Positions 1 to 5,573 of a stretch of 6,282 nt of DNA are shown here, in pieces. Made by a program: the position numbers and the translations under genes. This DNA comes from Actinomycetota bacterium. Lineage in GTDB: Bacteria > Desulfobacterota > Deferrimicrobia > Deferrimicrobiales > Deferrimicrobiaceae. The stretch covers positions 1 to 6,282 of the forward strand of contig JAENIX010000056.1 in the NCBI GenBank assembly GCA_016844415.1. The letters run 5' to 3'. Under the pieces are notes generated by a model that saw only the letters and a program-made list of their open reading frames with translations, was not told the origin of the DNA and searched no databases. Position 1 is the first letter of the stretch; each line of letters starts with the position of its first letter.

Positions 1-2
1 GG

Positions 3-497
3 GAAGGTCGCACCGGGAAGGTCCAGGGCAGGACGTACGAGATACAGCGGCTGATCGGGCGCGCCCTGCGGGCGGCGGTGGACCTCGATCTGCTGGGAGA
101 AAGGACGATCACCGTCGACTGCGATGTCCTGCAGGCGGACGGCGGGACGCGCACCGCGTCTATCAACGGCGCGTGGATCGCCCTCCGGCAGGCGTGCTCC
201 AGGCTGGTTTCCGGCGGCGTCCTTCCGCGGAATCCCGTGCGTGAGCCCGTAGCGGCGGTCAGCATCGGTATCGTGGGAGGGAGAGTCCTCGTGGACCTCG
301 ACTATGCGGAGGATTCGGCGGCCCAGGTGGACATGAACGTCGTGATGACGGGGAGCGGAACGCTCGTGGAGGTCCAGGGGACCGCCGAGGGCGCCCCGTT
401 TACTCGCGACCAGCTGGACGCCATGCTGAGGGCGGCGATGCGCGGGGGGAAGAGGATCGTAAGGGTCCAGAGGGCGTGGATCCGGGGTGACCGGTGA
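3..497 (+). CDS. rph: RNase PH, 3' part (5' end outside window)
   Basis: RNase PH is a phosphorolytic 3'-to-5' exoribonuclease that trims tRNA 3' ends, using phosphate and releasing nucleoside diphosphates; it works as a cytoplasmic hexameric ring. The frame is open from base 3 and gives 164 residues, so about a third of a protein usually near 240 aa is missing on the left. Family hallmarks in order are [33 protein letters not shown] (the GTRTAS part contacts phosphate), AAVSIGIV, then [16 protein letters not shown], where the aspartates of ED and DMN correspond to the metal-binding pair, and [11 protein letters not shown]. The C-terminus ends with a short basic helix, as in homologues. The stop overlaps the GTG start of the next gene by 4 nt (GTGA), so the two are co-transcribed and probably translationally coupled. 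Identification is secure. The internal GTG at 78 is not a start, because conserved family sequence continues upstream of it. Confidence 0.96.
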   Translation, partial: EGRTGKVQGRTYEIQRLIGRALRAAVDLDLLGERTITVDCDVLQADGGTRTASINGAWIALRQACSRLVSGGVLPRNPVREPVAAVSIGIVGGRVLVDLDYAEDSAAQVDMNVVMTGSGTLVEVQGTAEGAPFTRDQLDAMLRAAMRGGKRIVRVQRAWIRGDR

Positions 498-1102
498 TCC
501 GGCTCCTGCTGGCGACGAAAAACCGTGGAAAGGTGGTCGAGCTCCGCGGTCTCCTCGGGCTCGCGGTAGTAAAGAATGTAGAGGTGACCGCCCTTTTCGA
601 CCTGCCGTACACATCGGACCCGCGGGAAACCGGGAAGACATTCCAGGAGAACGCACGGATCAAGGCGCTTCACTACGCGTCCGCGCACAGGCTGATGTGC
701 ATCGCGGATGATTCCGGGCTCGCGGTGGAAACGCTGGGGGGACGCCCCGGAGTGCTATCCGCCCGCTATTCGGGCCCTGATGCGACCGACATGAGGAATA
801 TCGCATTTCTTCTTGAAGACCTGATGCCGCACCCCCGTCCGTGGAAGGCGGCGTTCGTCTGCGCGGCGGCCTGCGCGCTTCCCGGCCGGGTGATCGCGGA
901 AGCGGATGGGCGGATCGCCGGTGAAATAATTCCGGTCCCGCGGGGGACCGGAGGATTCGGATACGACCCCGTGTTTCTGGTGGAGGGAACGGGGAAGACG
1001 ATGGCCGAGTTTTCCACCGAGGAGAAAAACCGGATCAGCCACCGGGGGCAGGCGGTCAGGAAACTCGTCGCGGACTTGAAGAACCAGGGAGTTCTTGGAT
1101 AG
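494..1102 (+). CDS. rdgB: dITP/XTP pyrophosphatase (RdgB/HAM1 family)
   Basis: This enzyme hydrolyses the non-canonical nucleotides dITP, ITP and XTP to monophosphate plus pyrophosphate, cleaning the nucleotide pool in the cytoplasm. The 202-aa product matches the usual length of about 200. Family motifs are all present: TKNRGKVVE near residues 8-16 (substrate binding), the [14 protein letters not shown] helix at 45-58, ADDSGL at 71-76 with the catalytic aspartate, [12 protein letters not shown] at 81-92, GGFGYDPVF at 153-161, and ISHRGQA at 181-187. The GTG start at 494 gives the expected N-terminus (IRLLLATKN) and overlaps the rph stop; no separate strong Shine-Dalgarno is needed if translation is coupled. 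An rph-rdgB pair is a common bacterial arrangement. The TAG stop at 1100-1102 overlaps the -35 box of the following tRNA promoter. No lesions were seen. Confidence 0.96.
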   Translation: MIRLLLATKNRGKVVELRGLLGLAVVKNVEVTALFDLPYTSDPRETGKTFQENARIKALHYASAHRLMCIADDSGLAVETLGGRPGVLSARYSGPDATDMRNIAFLLEDLMPHPRPWKAAFVCAAACALPGRVIAEADGRIAGEIIPVPRGTGGFGYDPVFLVEGTGKTMAEFSTEEKNRISHRGQAVRKLVADLKNQGVLG

Positions 1103-1123
1103 GATTCATCAAGATCGTATAAT
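1095..1123 (+). promoter_or_regulatory. sigma-70-type promoter for tRNA-Pro
   Basis: A perfect -10 box TATAAT (1118-1123) lies exactly 17 bp downstream of TTGGAT (1095-1100), which keeps the TTG of the -35 consensus. Initiation would fall near 1130, leaving about 15 nt of leader before the mature tRNA 5' end at 1145. The -35 box begins on the first base of the rdgB stop codon, so the tRNA promoter overlaps the upstream gene. The spacing and the perfect -10 are seen directly; activity is inferred. Confidence 0.7.
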
Positions 1124-1144
1124 CAATCGGCTTGCTCATCGCGT

Positions 1145-1221
1145 CGGGACGTAGCGCAGCCTGGTAGCGCACTTGCCTTGGGAGCAAGGGGTCGCCGGTT
1201 CAAGTCCGGCCGTCCCGACCA
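1145..1221 (+). tRNA. tRNA-Pro (anticodon UGG)
   Basis: A complete 77-nt cloverleaf can be folded by eye. The acceptor stem is CGGGACG (1145-1151) with CGTCCCG (1211-1217), the discriminator is A1218, and CCA (1219-1221) is encoded. The D stem is GCGC/GCGC around AGCCTGGTA. The anticodon stem is CTTGC (1172-1176) with GCAAG (1184-1188), closing the loop CTTGGGA with TGG at 1179-1181. The T stem is GCCGG/CCGGC (1194-1198, 1206-1210) with loop TTCAAGT. The C1-G72 pair and TGG anticodon fit bacterial tRNA-Pro, the isoacceptor that reads CCA and can wobble to other CCN codons. All stems are fully paired, so the gene looks functional. Confidence 0.97.
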
Positions 1222-1386
1222 GTAATTTTCCGGTAGTTTCTTAATGTCCTGTTTATTCCTATGATTTGCCTAAAATAAAACCCTCTTTTCCTTGTTCTGA
1301 CACAGGTATCTTTATCCGAATGTTTTATTTCAGGTAAAGTATTTGATATTTTAACTGTATTCATCTGGGTCAATACTCATTCGAGG

Positions 1387-1402
1387 TGGCACGTCTATTG
1401 CT
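1387..1402 (+). promoter_or_regulatory. sigma-54 (RpoN) -24/-12 promoter
   Basis: TGGCACGTCTATTGCT matches the sigma-54 consensus TGGCACG-N4-TTGC(A/T) at every fixed position. The invariant GG (1388-1389) and GC (1400-1401) are separated by the required 10 bp. Transcription would start near 1412, giving a leader of about 80 nt before the ATG at 1492. RpoN promoters need an AAA+ activator bound upstream; no activator gene is in the window. A perfect match upstream of a small co-directional gene is unlikely by chance, but activity is inferred. Confidence 0.88.
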
Positions 1403-1438
1403 GTGAATATTGCCGTCCAATACATCTTTGCGCGGATG

Positions 1439-1461
1439 TAAAGGAGTACAGTTTTCCTTTA
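1439..1461 (+). other. Short hairpin in predicted 5' leader
   Basis: TAAAGGA (1439-1445) pairs perfectly with TCCTTTA (1455-1461) across a 9-nt loop, and G1438-T1462 could add a wobble pair. The left arm contains an SD-like AAAGGAG, but the only nearby start, ATG at 1436, meets TAA at once. The hairpin precedes TTTAAGG rather than a long T-run, so it is a poor terminator. It could affect leader stability. Significance is unproven. Confidence 0.35.
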
Positions 1462-1491
1462 TTTAAGGTAGTGTGGGAGGGGCAACCTACA

Positions 1492-1728
1492 ATGCAGAAG
1501 GTGATTGTCACCCAGGTTGACTATGTAAATAAAATCAGGAAACCTATCGGCGAAATTGTGGAGCGCAGGAAGAAGTACCGTCCGAACAACATGATGGGAT
1601 TGCTGGTGATAGCGAGACAGAAGTTTTCTTCGAATCCGCAGGATGCCTTTCAGACCGCCCTTGACAGCATGTTGCAATATGGAAACGGGGATGACAGGCA
1701 CCCGAATTTCATGATATCAGTCGAATAA
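1492..1728 (+). CDS. Small conserved-type protein A with VERRKK motif, 78 aa
   Basis: I do not recognise a characterised family. The ATG at 1492 is preferred over the in-frame GTG at 1471, because GGAGGGG (1476-1482) sits 9 nt upstream of the ATG and lies inside the longer reading. The protein begins with a probable beta strand (KVIVTQVDYV), then PIGEIVERRKKYR (residues 18-30), NNMMGLLVIARQKF (32-45), probably helical, and a polar tail (DDRHPNFMISVE). It has no signal peptide or membrane segment and is probably cytoplasmic. Over 28 aligned positions it shares 14 identities with the next gene while codons differ, showing an old paralogous pair under protein-level selection. G+C is about 47% over 1501-1680, below the neighbours. 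It is the first gene after the sigma-54 promoter, so expression is probably tied to an RpoN-dependent signal. The basic core might contact nucleic acid or an acidic partner, but that is speculation. Confidence 0.85.
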   Translation: MQKVIVTQVDYVNKIRKPIGEIVERRKKYRPNNMMGLLVIARQKFSSNPQDAFQTALDSMLQYGNGDDRHPNFMISVE

Positions 1729-1793
1729 TACAGCCGGCGGGTTCAGTTTACCTGTTGGCCTCTTGAAGATATTACCAGGGGAAAAATTAACGC

Positions 1794-1810
1794 GGAGCAT
1801 GGATCCATGA
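1794..1810 (+). promoter_or_regulatory. RBS with overlapping 3-codon upstream ORF
   Basis: GGAG (1794-1797) is the only plausible Shine-Dalgarno for the ATG at 1807. Between them, in another frame, ATG GAT CCA TGA (1799-1810) forms a minimal ORF whose stop overlaps the true start (ATGA). GGAG is too close to 1799 to serve that ATG well, so the mini-ORF is probably inert. The alternative is start-stop coupling that tunes initiation. Confidence 0.35.
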
Positions 1811-2076
1811 CTATAAAAACCGTTATGGTCTACAGCCTGGACAACGATACGAAATCGATGGAGCCGCTTGGCATCCTTGTGGAGCGGCGGAAAAAAGAAC
1901 GCGGGGATAATATTACCGGCATGGTGCACCTCGCAAGGAAGGAATTCGACGGAACGGAAGATAACTCCAGCAGGATCACCGTCGGCGATTACGTCACCGC
2001 CGAACCGGTTCTTGAATATTCAACCGAACATTCTCCCCACCCCGAATCCCATTTCAAGCGACGGAAAAAAAGGTAA
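1807..2076 (+). CDS. Small conserved-type protein B, paralogue of protein A, 89 aa
   Basis: This is a paralogue of the preceding gene, with no function I can name. The shared core runs from P20 to F47: PLGILVERRKKER, then DNITGMVHLARKEF, matching PIGEIVERRKKYR and NNMMGLLVIARQKF of protein A. Like A it opens with a predicted beta strand (KTVMVYSLD). It differs after the core: the tail is longer, rich in Ser, Glu and His, and ends in a strongly basic FKRRKKR. There is no signal peptide or membrane helix. The ATG at 1807 has GGAG 9 nt upstream. The gene lies 78 bp after gene A with no obvious promoter or terminator between, so co-transcription from the sigma-54 promoter is likely. Synonymous differences in the VERRKK codons (CGC AGG AAG AAG versus CGG CGG AAA AAA) argue for an old duplication. 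The different tails suggest the two may have different partners. Confidence 0.83.
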   Translation: MTIKTVMVYSLDNDTKSMEPLGILVERRKKERGDNITGMVHLARKEFDGTEDNSSRITVGDYVTAEPVLEYSTEHSPHPESHFKRRKKR

Positions 2077-2181
2077 GTACAGCCTTAAAAGGATCGACTT
2101 CTCCTAGCCTTGCGATTGGTGCATTATACTTACGGGCATAATCAACCGGTAAGTATTCCGCCTTGCAGGGTGGTCTGGAAA

Positions 2182-3663
2182 ATGAGCGGCGATATTTTCT
2201 ACCACAAGCTTGCCATCCTCACCGTCGTCCTGCTCTTTTTCCTGGCGGTTCGTGCGGTGGCCCTTTTCTTCCGCAAGGGGCTGCCGACCGCGAAAGTAAA
2301 TACGACGATCAAGTTCGCGATTCTCGGGTTGCTCGTCCTCGCCCTGGAGAATTGGCTGGGTGGCAGCGCGTTTTACGGCGATTACATCGGCAAGGTGCAA
2401 AGCCTCATCGTAACGCTGTGCCTGGCGAACCTCACCGCGTATCTTCTCGTCGACGCGCGACTGTATTACCGGATGGGGAAGATAGCCCCGGCATTCATCG
2501 AGGAGCTGCTGACGCTTCTTGTGTATGTGGTGTTCGCGATGGCGGCGCTCAGGATCATCTTCCGCATCGACATCTCCTCAATCCTTACCGCCACCACCGT
2601 CATGTCGGCCGCTATCGCCTTTGCGATGCAGACGACCATAGCGAACATAATCACCGGGTTCTACATCCAGAACGACAGAAACCTGAAGAGCAAAACCTGG
2701 GTTGCCATCAAGGACAAGGACCTCATCGGGGAGATCGTCAAGGTCGGGTTCCGTTATACGACGATTCGGACGCTGGACAACCAGATGGCGATGGTCCCGA
2801 ACAGCCAGGTCATGCAGAGTGTCGTCCATACCCTGGGGAACGCCGAAGAAAACGAGCGCACTGCGGTCAATCTCAGGGTGGGCCTGGGCTACGAATTTCC
2901 ACCCGCCAAGGCGGTCGAACTGCTGACCCGGGTCCTGATGGAGGAAAAGAACATCTCGAAGGACCCACCCCCGCTGGTCACCGCGTACGATTTTCTCGAT
3001 AACAGCGTCGAATACAACCTGATGTACTACCAGGACACGTATTCGGAGTATCGCGTGACCCGGGGGAACGTGTTGAGGAAGGTCTGGTACGCGGTCATCA
3101 GGGAGGGGCACAGCTTCCCGTATCCGCACAGGGAGATCATCCGTAAGACCGTTACCCCCGAAGTCGCGGATGACAGTGCTTCGGTCCTTGCGATTCTGAG
3201 GCGAACCGACCTTTTCGGCTCCCTCGACGAAGAAAGGTACCAGGAACTGGCCGGGAAAGTCCGTGTGAAGATCTACGGGGAGGGAGAGGCTGTGGTCAGG
3301 CAGGGCGAGGCCGGGGACTCGCTCTTCATAGTGAAGCGCGGCAAGGTGAATGTACGCGTGGATGATGCGTCGGTTGGCACTCTCGGGGAAGGGGAGATCT
3401 TCGGGGAGATGTCGCTGCTCACCGGGGAAAGGCGGAAGGCCACCGTCGAAGCCGAGGGGGAAGTGCGGTTGATAGAGATTTCCAAGGAAGACATCGAACC
3501 GATCATCAGGTCCGATCCGAAAATACTCGACGGACTCAGCGCCATACTGGCCGAAAGGGAAGTGAGAAACATCGAGTACAGAAAAACAAGGGGGCTTTCC
3601 CAACCGATCGGGACCAGGAAAGAGATATTCCTGGAGAGGCTCAAGGCATTTTTCGGCATATAG
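2182..3663 (+). CDS. MscS-type channel with C-terminal cyclic-nucleotide-binding domain (bCNG-like)
   Basis: The 493-aa product is an inner-membrane channel of the MscS superfamily fused to a cNMP sensor. Hydrophobic segments lie near residues 9-31, 43-59, 72-91 and 107-127. The pore helix follows at about 132-161 (SSILTATTVMSAAIAFAMQTTIANIITGF in two parts, with alternating small residues). The MscS beta domain is at about 173-220 (GEIVKVGFRYTTIRTLDN, then MVPNSQ), and the FPYPHREI motif at 312-319 closes the MscS part. The cNMP domain spans about 341-440: VVRQGEAGDSLFIV, GKVNV, then IFGEMSLLTGERRKATV, whose E409 and R418 occupy the ribose- and phosphate-contacting positions. Characterised bCNG channels open on cAMP and respond weakly to tension. 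ATG 2182 is preferred because the first helix starts shortly after it; the longer TTG reading from 2110 lacks an SD. It is followed 25 bp later by another cNMP-domain gene. No strong promoter was seen in the 105 bp upstream. Confidence 0.92.
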   Translation: MSGDIFYHKLAILTVVLLFFLAVRAVALFFRKGLPTAKVNTTIKFAILGLLVLALENWLGGSAFYGDYIGKVQSLIVTLCLANLTAYLLVDARLYYRMGKIAPAFIEELLTLLVYVVFAMAALRIIFRIDISSILTATTVMSAAIAFAMQTTIANIITGFYIQNDRNLKSKTWVAIKDKDLIGEIVKVGFRYTTIRTLDNQMAMVPNSQVMQSVVHTLGNAEENERTAVNLRVGLGYEFPPAKAVELLTRVLMEEKNISKDPPPLVTAYDFLDNSVEYNLMYYQDTYSEYRVTRGNVLRKVWYAVIREGHSFPYPHREIIRKTVTPEVADDSASVLAILRRTDLFGSLDEERYQELAGKVRVKIYGEGEAVVRQGEAGDSLFIVKRGKVNVRVDDASVGTLGEGEIFGEMSLLTGERRKATVEAEGEVRLIEISKEDIEPIIRSDPKILDGLSAILAEREVRNIEYRKTRGLSQPIGTRKEIFLERLKAFFGI

Positions 3664-3664
3664 A

Positions 3665-3680
3665 CGAACCCACCTGTTCG
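3665..3680 (+). other. Small hairpin between channel and flavoprotein genes
   Basis: CGAAC (3665-3669) pairs with GTTCG (3676-3680) across a 6-nt loop, and the last G of the right arm is also the first base of the GAGG Shine-Dalgarno. The stem could mildly occlude initiation or mark an mRNA processing site. With only 5 bp and no T-run it is not a terminator, and chance is a fair explanation. Confidence 0.3.
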
Positions 3681-3688
3681 AGGCAACG

Positions 3689-5446
3689 ATGAGCGGTCCG
3701 CAAGAACCCGTACAGGCGATATCCTCCGGGGAGGAGTCCCTTAACCTGGACTCAGGCTCGTGCGTCGCTGTCGTCGGCGGCGGTCCCGCCGGCTCCTTCT
3801 TCAGCTATTTCCTGCTTGCGATGGCCGAGCGGATCGGCATCGACGTCTCCGTGGACATCTACGAACCCCGCGACTTCGAAAAACCCGGCCCCGCGGGCTG
3901 CAACATGTGCGGGGGGATCATCTCCGAGTCTCTGGTGCAGCTCCTCGCCACCGAGGGGATAATCCTGCCGCCGACGGTCGTTCAACGAGGCATCGACTCC
4001 TATGTGCTGCACATGGACGTTGGCACAGTGCGGATAGAACCACCGGGGCGCGAGAAGCGGATCGCGGCGGTCCACAGGGGTGCGGGTCCGAGGGGACAGA
4101 TCGAGAGGCGGTGGGGCAGTTTCGACGGATATCTCCTCAACCTGGCGGTGAAGAAGGGGGCAAATCTCGTCCGGCAGCGCGTGGAGGATGTCTTAACGAC
4201 CAACGGCAAGCCCAGGGTGAAAACCAGGTCCGGGGAATCGCGGGAATACGATCTTCTTGTCGGAGCAGTGGGCGTCAACAGCGGGGCACTGAAGTTCTTC
4301 GAACAGCTCGGGGTCGGGTACAAGCCGCCCGGGACCGCCAAGACCTACATCTGCGAGTTCCTGTTGGGGCAGGAAACTGTCGAGATCTACCTGGGCAATG
4401 CGATGCACGTCTTCCTGCTGAGCCTTCCGCGCCTCGAGTTCGCGGCGATCATCCCAAAGGGCGATTACGTGACGGTATGCCTCCTGGGACAGGGGATCGA
4501 TTCGCAGCTGGTGGATTCGTTTCTCAAATGCCCCGAGGTACTGCGCTGCTTCCCGCCCGGCTGGAAACCGCCGAAGGATTTCTGCCACTGCTCGCCCGCG
4601 ATAAACGTGACCGGGGCCGCGCAGCCTTACGCCGACCGGATGGTTTTCATCGGAGACAGCGGGGTGAGCCGCCTGTACAAGGACGGCATCGGAGGCGCCT
4701 ACCGGACGGCCAAAGCCGCGGTCAAGACCGCGATCTTCCACGGCATCTCTGCGGATGATTTCCGCCGTCACTACATGCCCACCTGCAGGGCACTCAACCT
4801 GGATAACGGGATCGGGAAGATCATATTCATGGTCACGACCCTTATCCAGAACGTCAAGATGGCGCGCAAGGGCGTTCTGCGGATGACCGCGGACGAGCAG
4901 GACGGGGAAACAGGCAAGCAGCGGATGAGCTCCGTTCTTTGGGACACATTCACAGGCAGCGCTCCGTACCGGGAAGTGTTCCAGCGGACGCTCCATCCGG
5001 CGTTCATAGGAAGGCTCTTATACGACATGATGGCGGGGAGCGTGTCCGTGGCAAGCCGCATCAGGGTCAAGGAGGATATCGTGACACTCGGGGATCTGGG
5101 GAAGGTCTACAAGGAAGGGGAGATCATCGTCCGCCAGGGAGATGTCGGCGACTGCATGTACGTCATACAGACCGGCAAGGTGGAGGTGATAAAGGAAGAG
5201 GGCGGGATAGAGGTCAAGCTGGCGGAGCTTTCCGACGGGGATTTCTTCGGGGAGATGGCGCTTTTCGAGAAGGACGTCCGTTCCGCCACCATCCGCCCAT
5301 TGGGAGAGGTGCGGGTCCTGACGGTCGACAGGAGGATGTTCCTGCGCAAGATCCATGACGACCCATCGCTCGCGTTCAGAATAATGCAGAAGATGTCCCA
5401 CCGGATCCGGGAGCTGAACAACGAGCTGATGAGGCTGACGTCGTAG
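3689..5446 (+). CDS. Geranylgeranyl-reductase-like FAD oxidoreductase fused to cyclic-nucleotide-binding domain
   Basis: The 585-aa protein has an N-terminal flavoprotein and a C-terminal sensor. The FAD Rossmann motif is VAVVGGGPAGS (26-36), and the beta-2 acidic end is DIYEPR (56-61). CNMCGGIISESL (71-82) resembles the CGG segment of geranylgeranyl/chlorophyll-type reductases (GGR/ChlP). The second FAD motif is MVFIGDSGVSRLYKDGIGGAYRTAKAA (318-344). A hydrophobic helix lies near 377-388 (KIIFMVTTLIQN). The cNMP domain is at about 465-580: IIVRQGDVGDCMYVIQTGKVEV, then FFGEMALFEKDVRSAT with E522 and R531 at the ligand-contacting positions, followed by a closing helix. GGR enzymes saturate isoprenoid double bonds, for example on quinone or lipid chains; the substrate here is unknown. 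GAGG (3680-3683) sits 5 nt before the ATG. Lying 25 bp behind the channel gene, it is almost certainly in the same operon. The fused sensor suggests allosteric control by cAMP or cGMP. The fold call is firm; the reductase role is moderate. Confidence 0.88.
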   Translation: MSGPQEPVQAISSGEESLNLDSGSCVAVVGGGPAGSFFSYFLLAMAERIGIDVSVDIYEPRDFEKPGPAGCNMCGGIISESLVQLLATEGIILPPTVVQRGIDSYVLHMDVGTVRIEPPGREKRIAAVHRGAGPRGQIERRWGSFDGYLLNLAVKKGANLVRQRVEDVLTTNGKPRVKTRSGESREYDLLVGAVGVNSGALKFFEQLGVGYKPPGTAKTYICEFLLGQETVEIYLGNAMHVFLLSLPRLEFAAIIPKGDYVTVCLLGQGIDSQLVDSFLKCPEVLRCFPPGWKPPKDFCHCSPAINVTGAAQPYADRMVFIGDSGVSRLYKDGIGGAYRTAKAAVKTAIFHGISADDFRRHYMPTCRALNLDNGIGKIIFMVTTLIQNVKMARKGVLRMTADEQDGETGKQRMSSVLWDTFTGSAPYREVFQRTLHPAFIGRLLYDMMAGSVSVASRIRVKEDIVTLGDLGKVYKEGEIIVRQGDVGDCMYVIQTGKVEVIKEEGGIEVKLAELSDGDFFGEMALFEKDVRSATIRPLGEVRVLTVDRRMFLRKIHDDPSLAFRIMQKMSHRIRELNNELMRLTS

Positions 5447-5456
5447 TGCATATGTA

Positions 5457-5487
5457 GCCAGTTAATAATGAAAAGCCGTTAATTGGC
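5457..5487 (+). other. Hairpin after the flavoprotein gene
   Basis: GCCAGTTAA (5457-5465) pairs with TTAATTGGC (5479-5487) as nine consecutive pairs including one G-U, with a 13-nt loop, beginning 11 nt after the stop codon. No T-run follows, so it is not a standard intrinsic terminator; a 3'-end stabilising structure or a weak or factor-assisted terminator is possible. Confidence 0.45.
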
Positions 5488-5489
5488 AG

Positions 5490-5532
5490 CCGGTTGCAAT
5501 GTCCGGGGTGATTGTACGATAACCGGTTGCAA
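5490..5532 (+). repeat. Two direct copies of CCGGTTGCAA, 33 bp apart
   Basis: CCGGTTGCAA occurs at 5490-5499 and again at 5523-5532. The 33-bp period is close to three turns of B-DNA, so two bound proteins would lie on the same face. The second copy is embedded in the palindrome AACCGGTT (5521-5528). This would suit an operator or activator site for the downstream gene, but no protein can be named. Confidence 0.45.
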
Positions 5533-5551
5533 AAAAAAGTTGTGTTTTCGT

Positions 5552-5573
5552 CCGGCAGACCATACAATGCCGG
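5552..5573 (+). other. CCGGCA/TGCCGG hairpin
   Basis: CCGGCA (5552-5557) pairs with TGCCGG (5568-5573) over a 10-nt loop. On the plus strand it is followed by an A-rich tract, not T. On the minus strand the nearest T-run is about 14 nt away. It is therefore not a convincing terminator in either direction and could be a protein-binding dyad. Confidence 0.35.

Larger units (their letters stand above)
1222..1491 (+). other. AT-rich intergenic region with sigma-54 promoter and leader
   Basis: No gene is supportable in these 270 bases. The stretch is strikingly AT-rich: hand count gives 19 G+C in the 60 bases 1241-1300. It contains the sigma-54 promoter at 1387-1402 and an imperfect AT-rich inverted repeat at 1334-1355 (arms GTAAAGTAT and ATATTTTAAC), which could be an activator or IHF-type site. 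The predicted mRNA leader carries a small hairpin at 1439-1461. No T-run terminator was found after the tRNA. Confidence 0.6.

Noticed and set aside
1197..1221. tRNA-Pro 3' end as an attachment site
   Set aside because: No second copy of this sequence and no integrase gene are present in the window.
1471..1491. GTG start for small protein A
   Set aside because: It would place the strong GGAGGGG inside the coding region; that site is correctly spaced for ATG 1492.
2110..2142. Sigma-70 promoter for the channel gene using TATACT (2125-2130) or CATAAT (2137-2142)
   Set aside because: Neither -10-like box has a -35 match at 16-18 bp.
2110..2181. TTG start extending the channel by 24 residues
   Set aside because: No Shine-Dalgarno precedes it and the added residues are not family-like; ATG 2182 leads directly into the first membrane helix.
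2578..3603. Open frame of 341 codons on the minus strand inside the channel gene
   Set aside because: It is antisense to a clear MscS/cNMP gene, has no recognisable domain, and such shadows are common in GC-rich coding DNA.
3760..4758. Second plus-strand frame of 332 codons inside the flavoprotein gene
   Set aside because: It is Arg/Gly/Pro-rich low-complexity sequence typical of an off-frame reading, while the overlapping frame has full FAD motifs.
5484..5498. Second sigma-54 promoter (TGGCAG-CCGG-TTGCA)
   Set aside because: The GG-GC spacing is 9 bp instead of the strict 10, and the C of GGCAC is replaced by G; kept only as a note beside the repeats.
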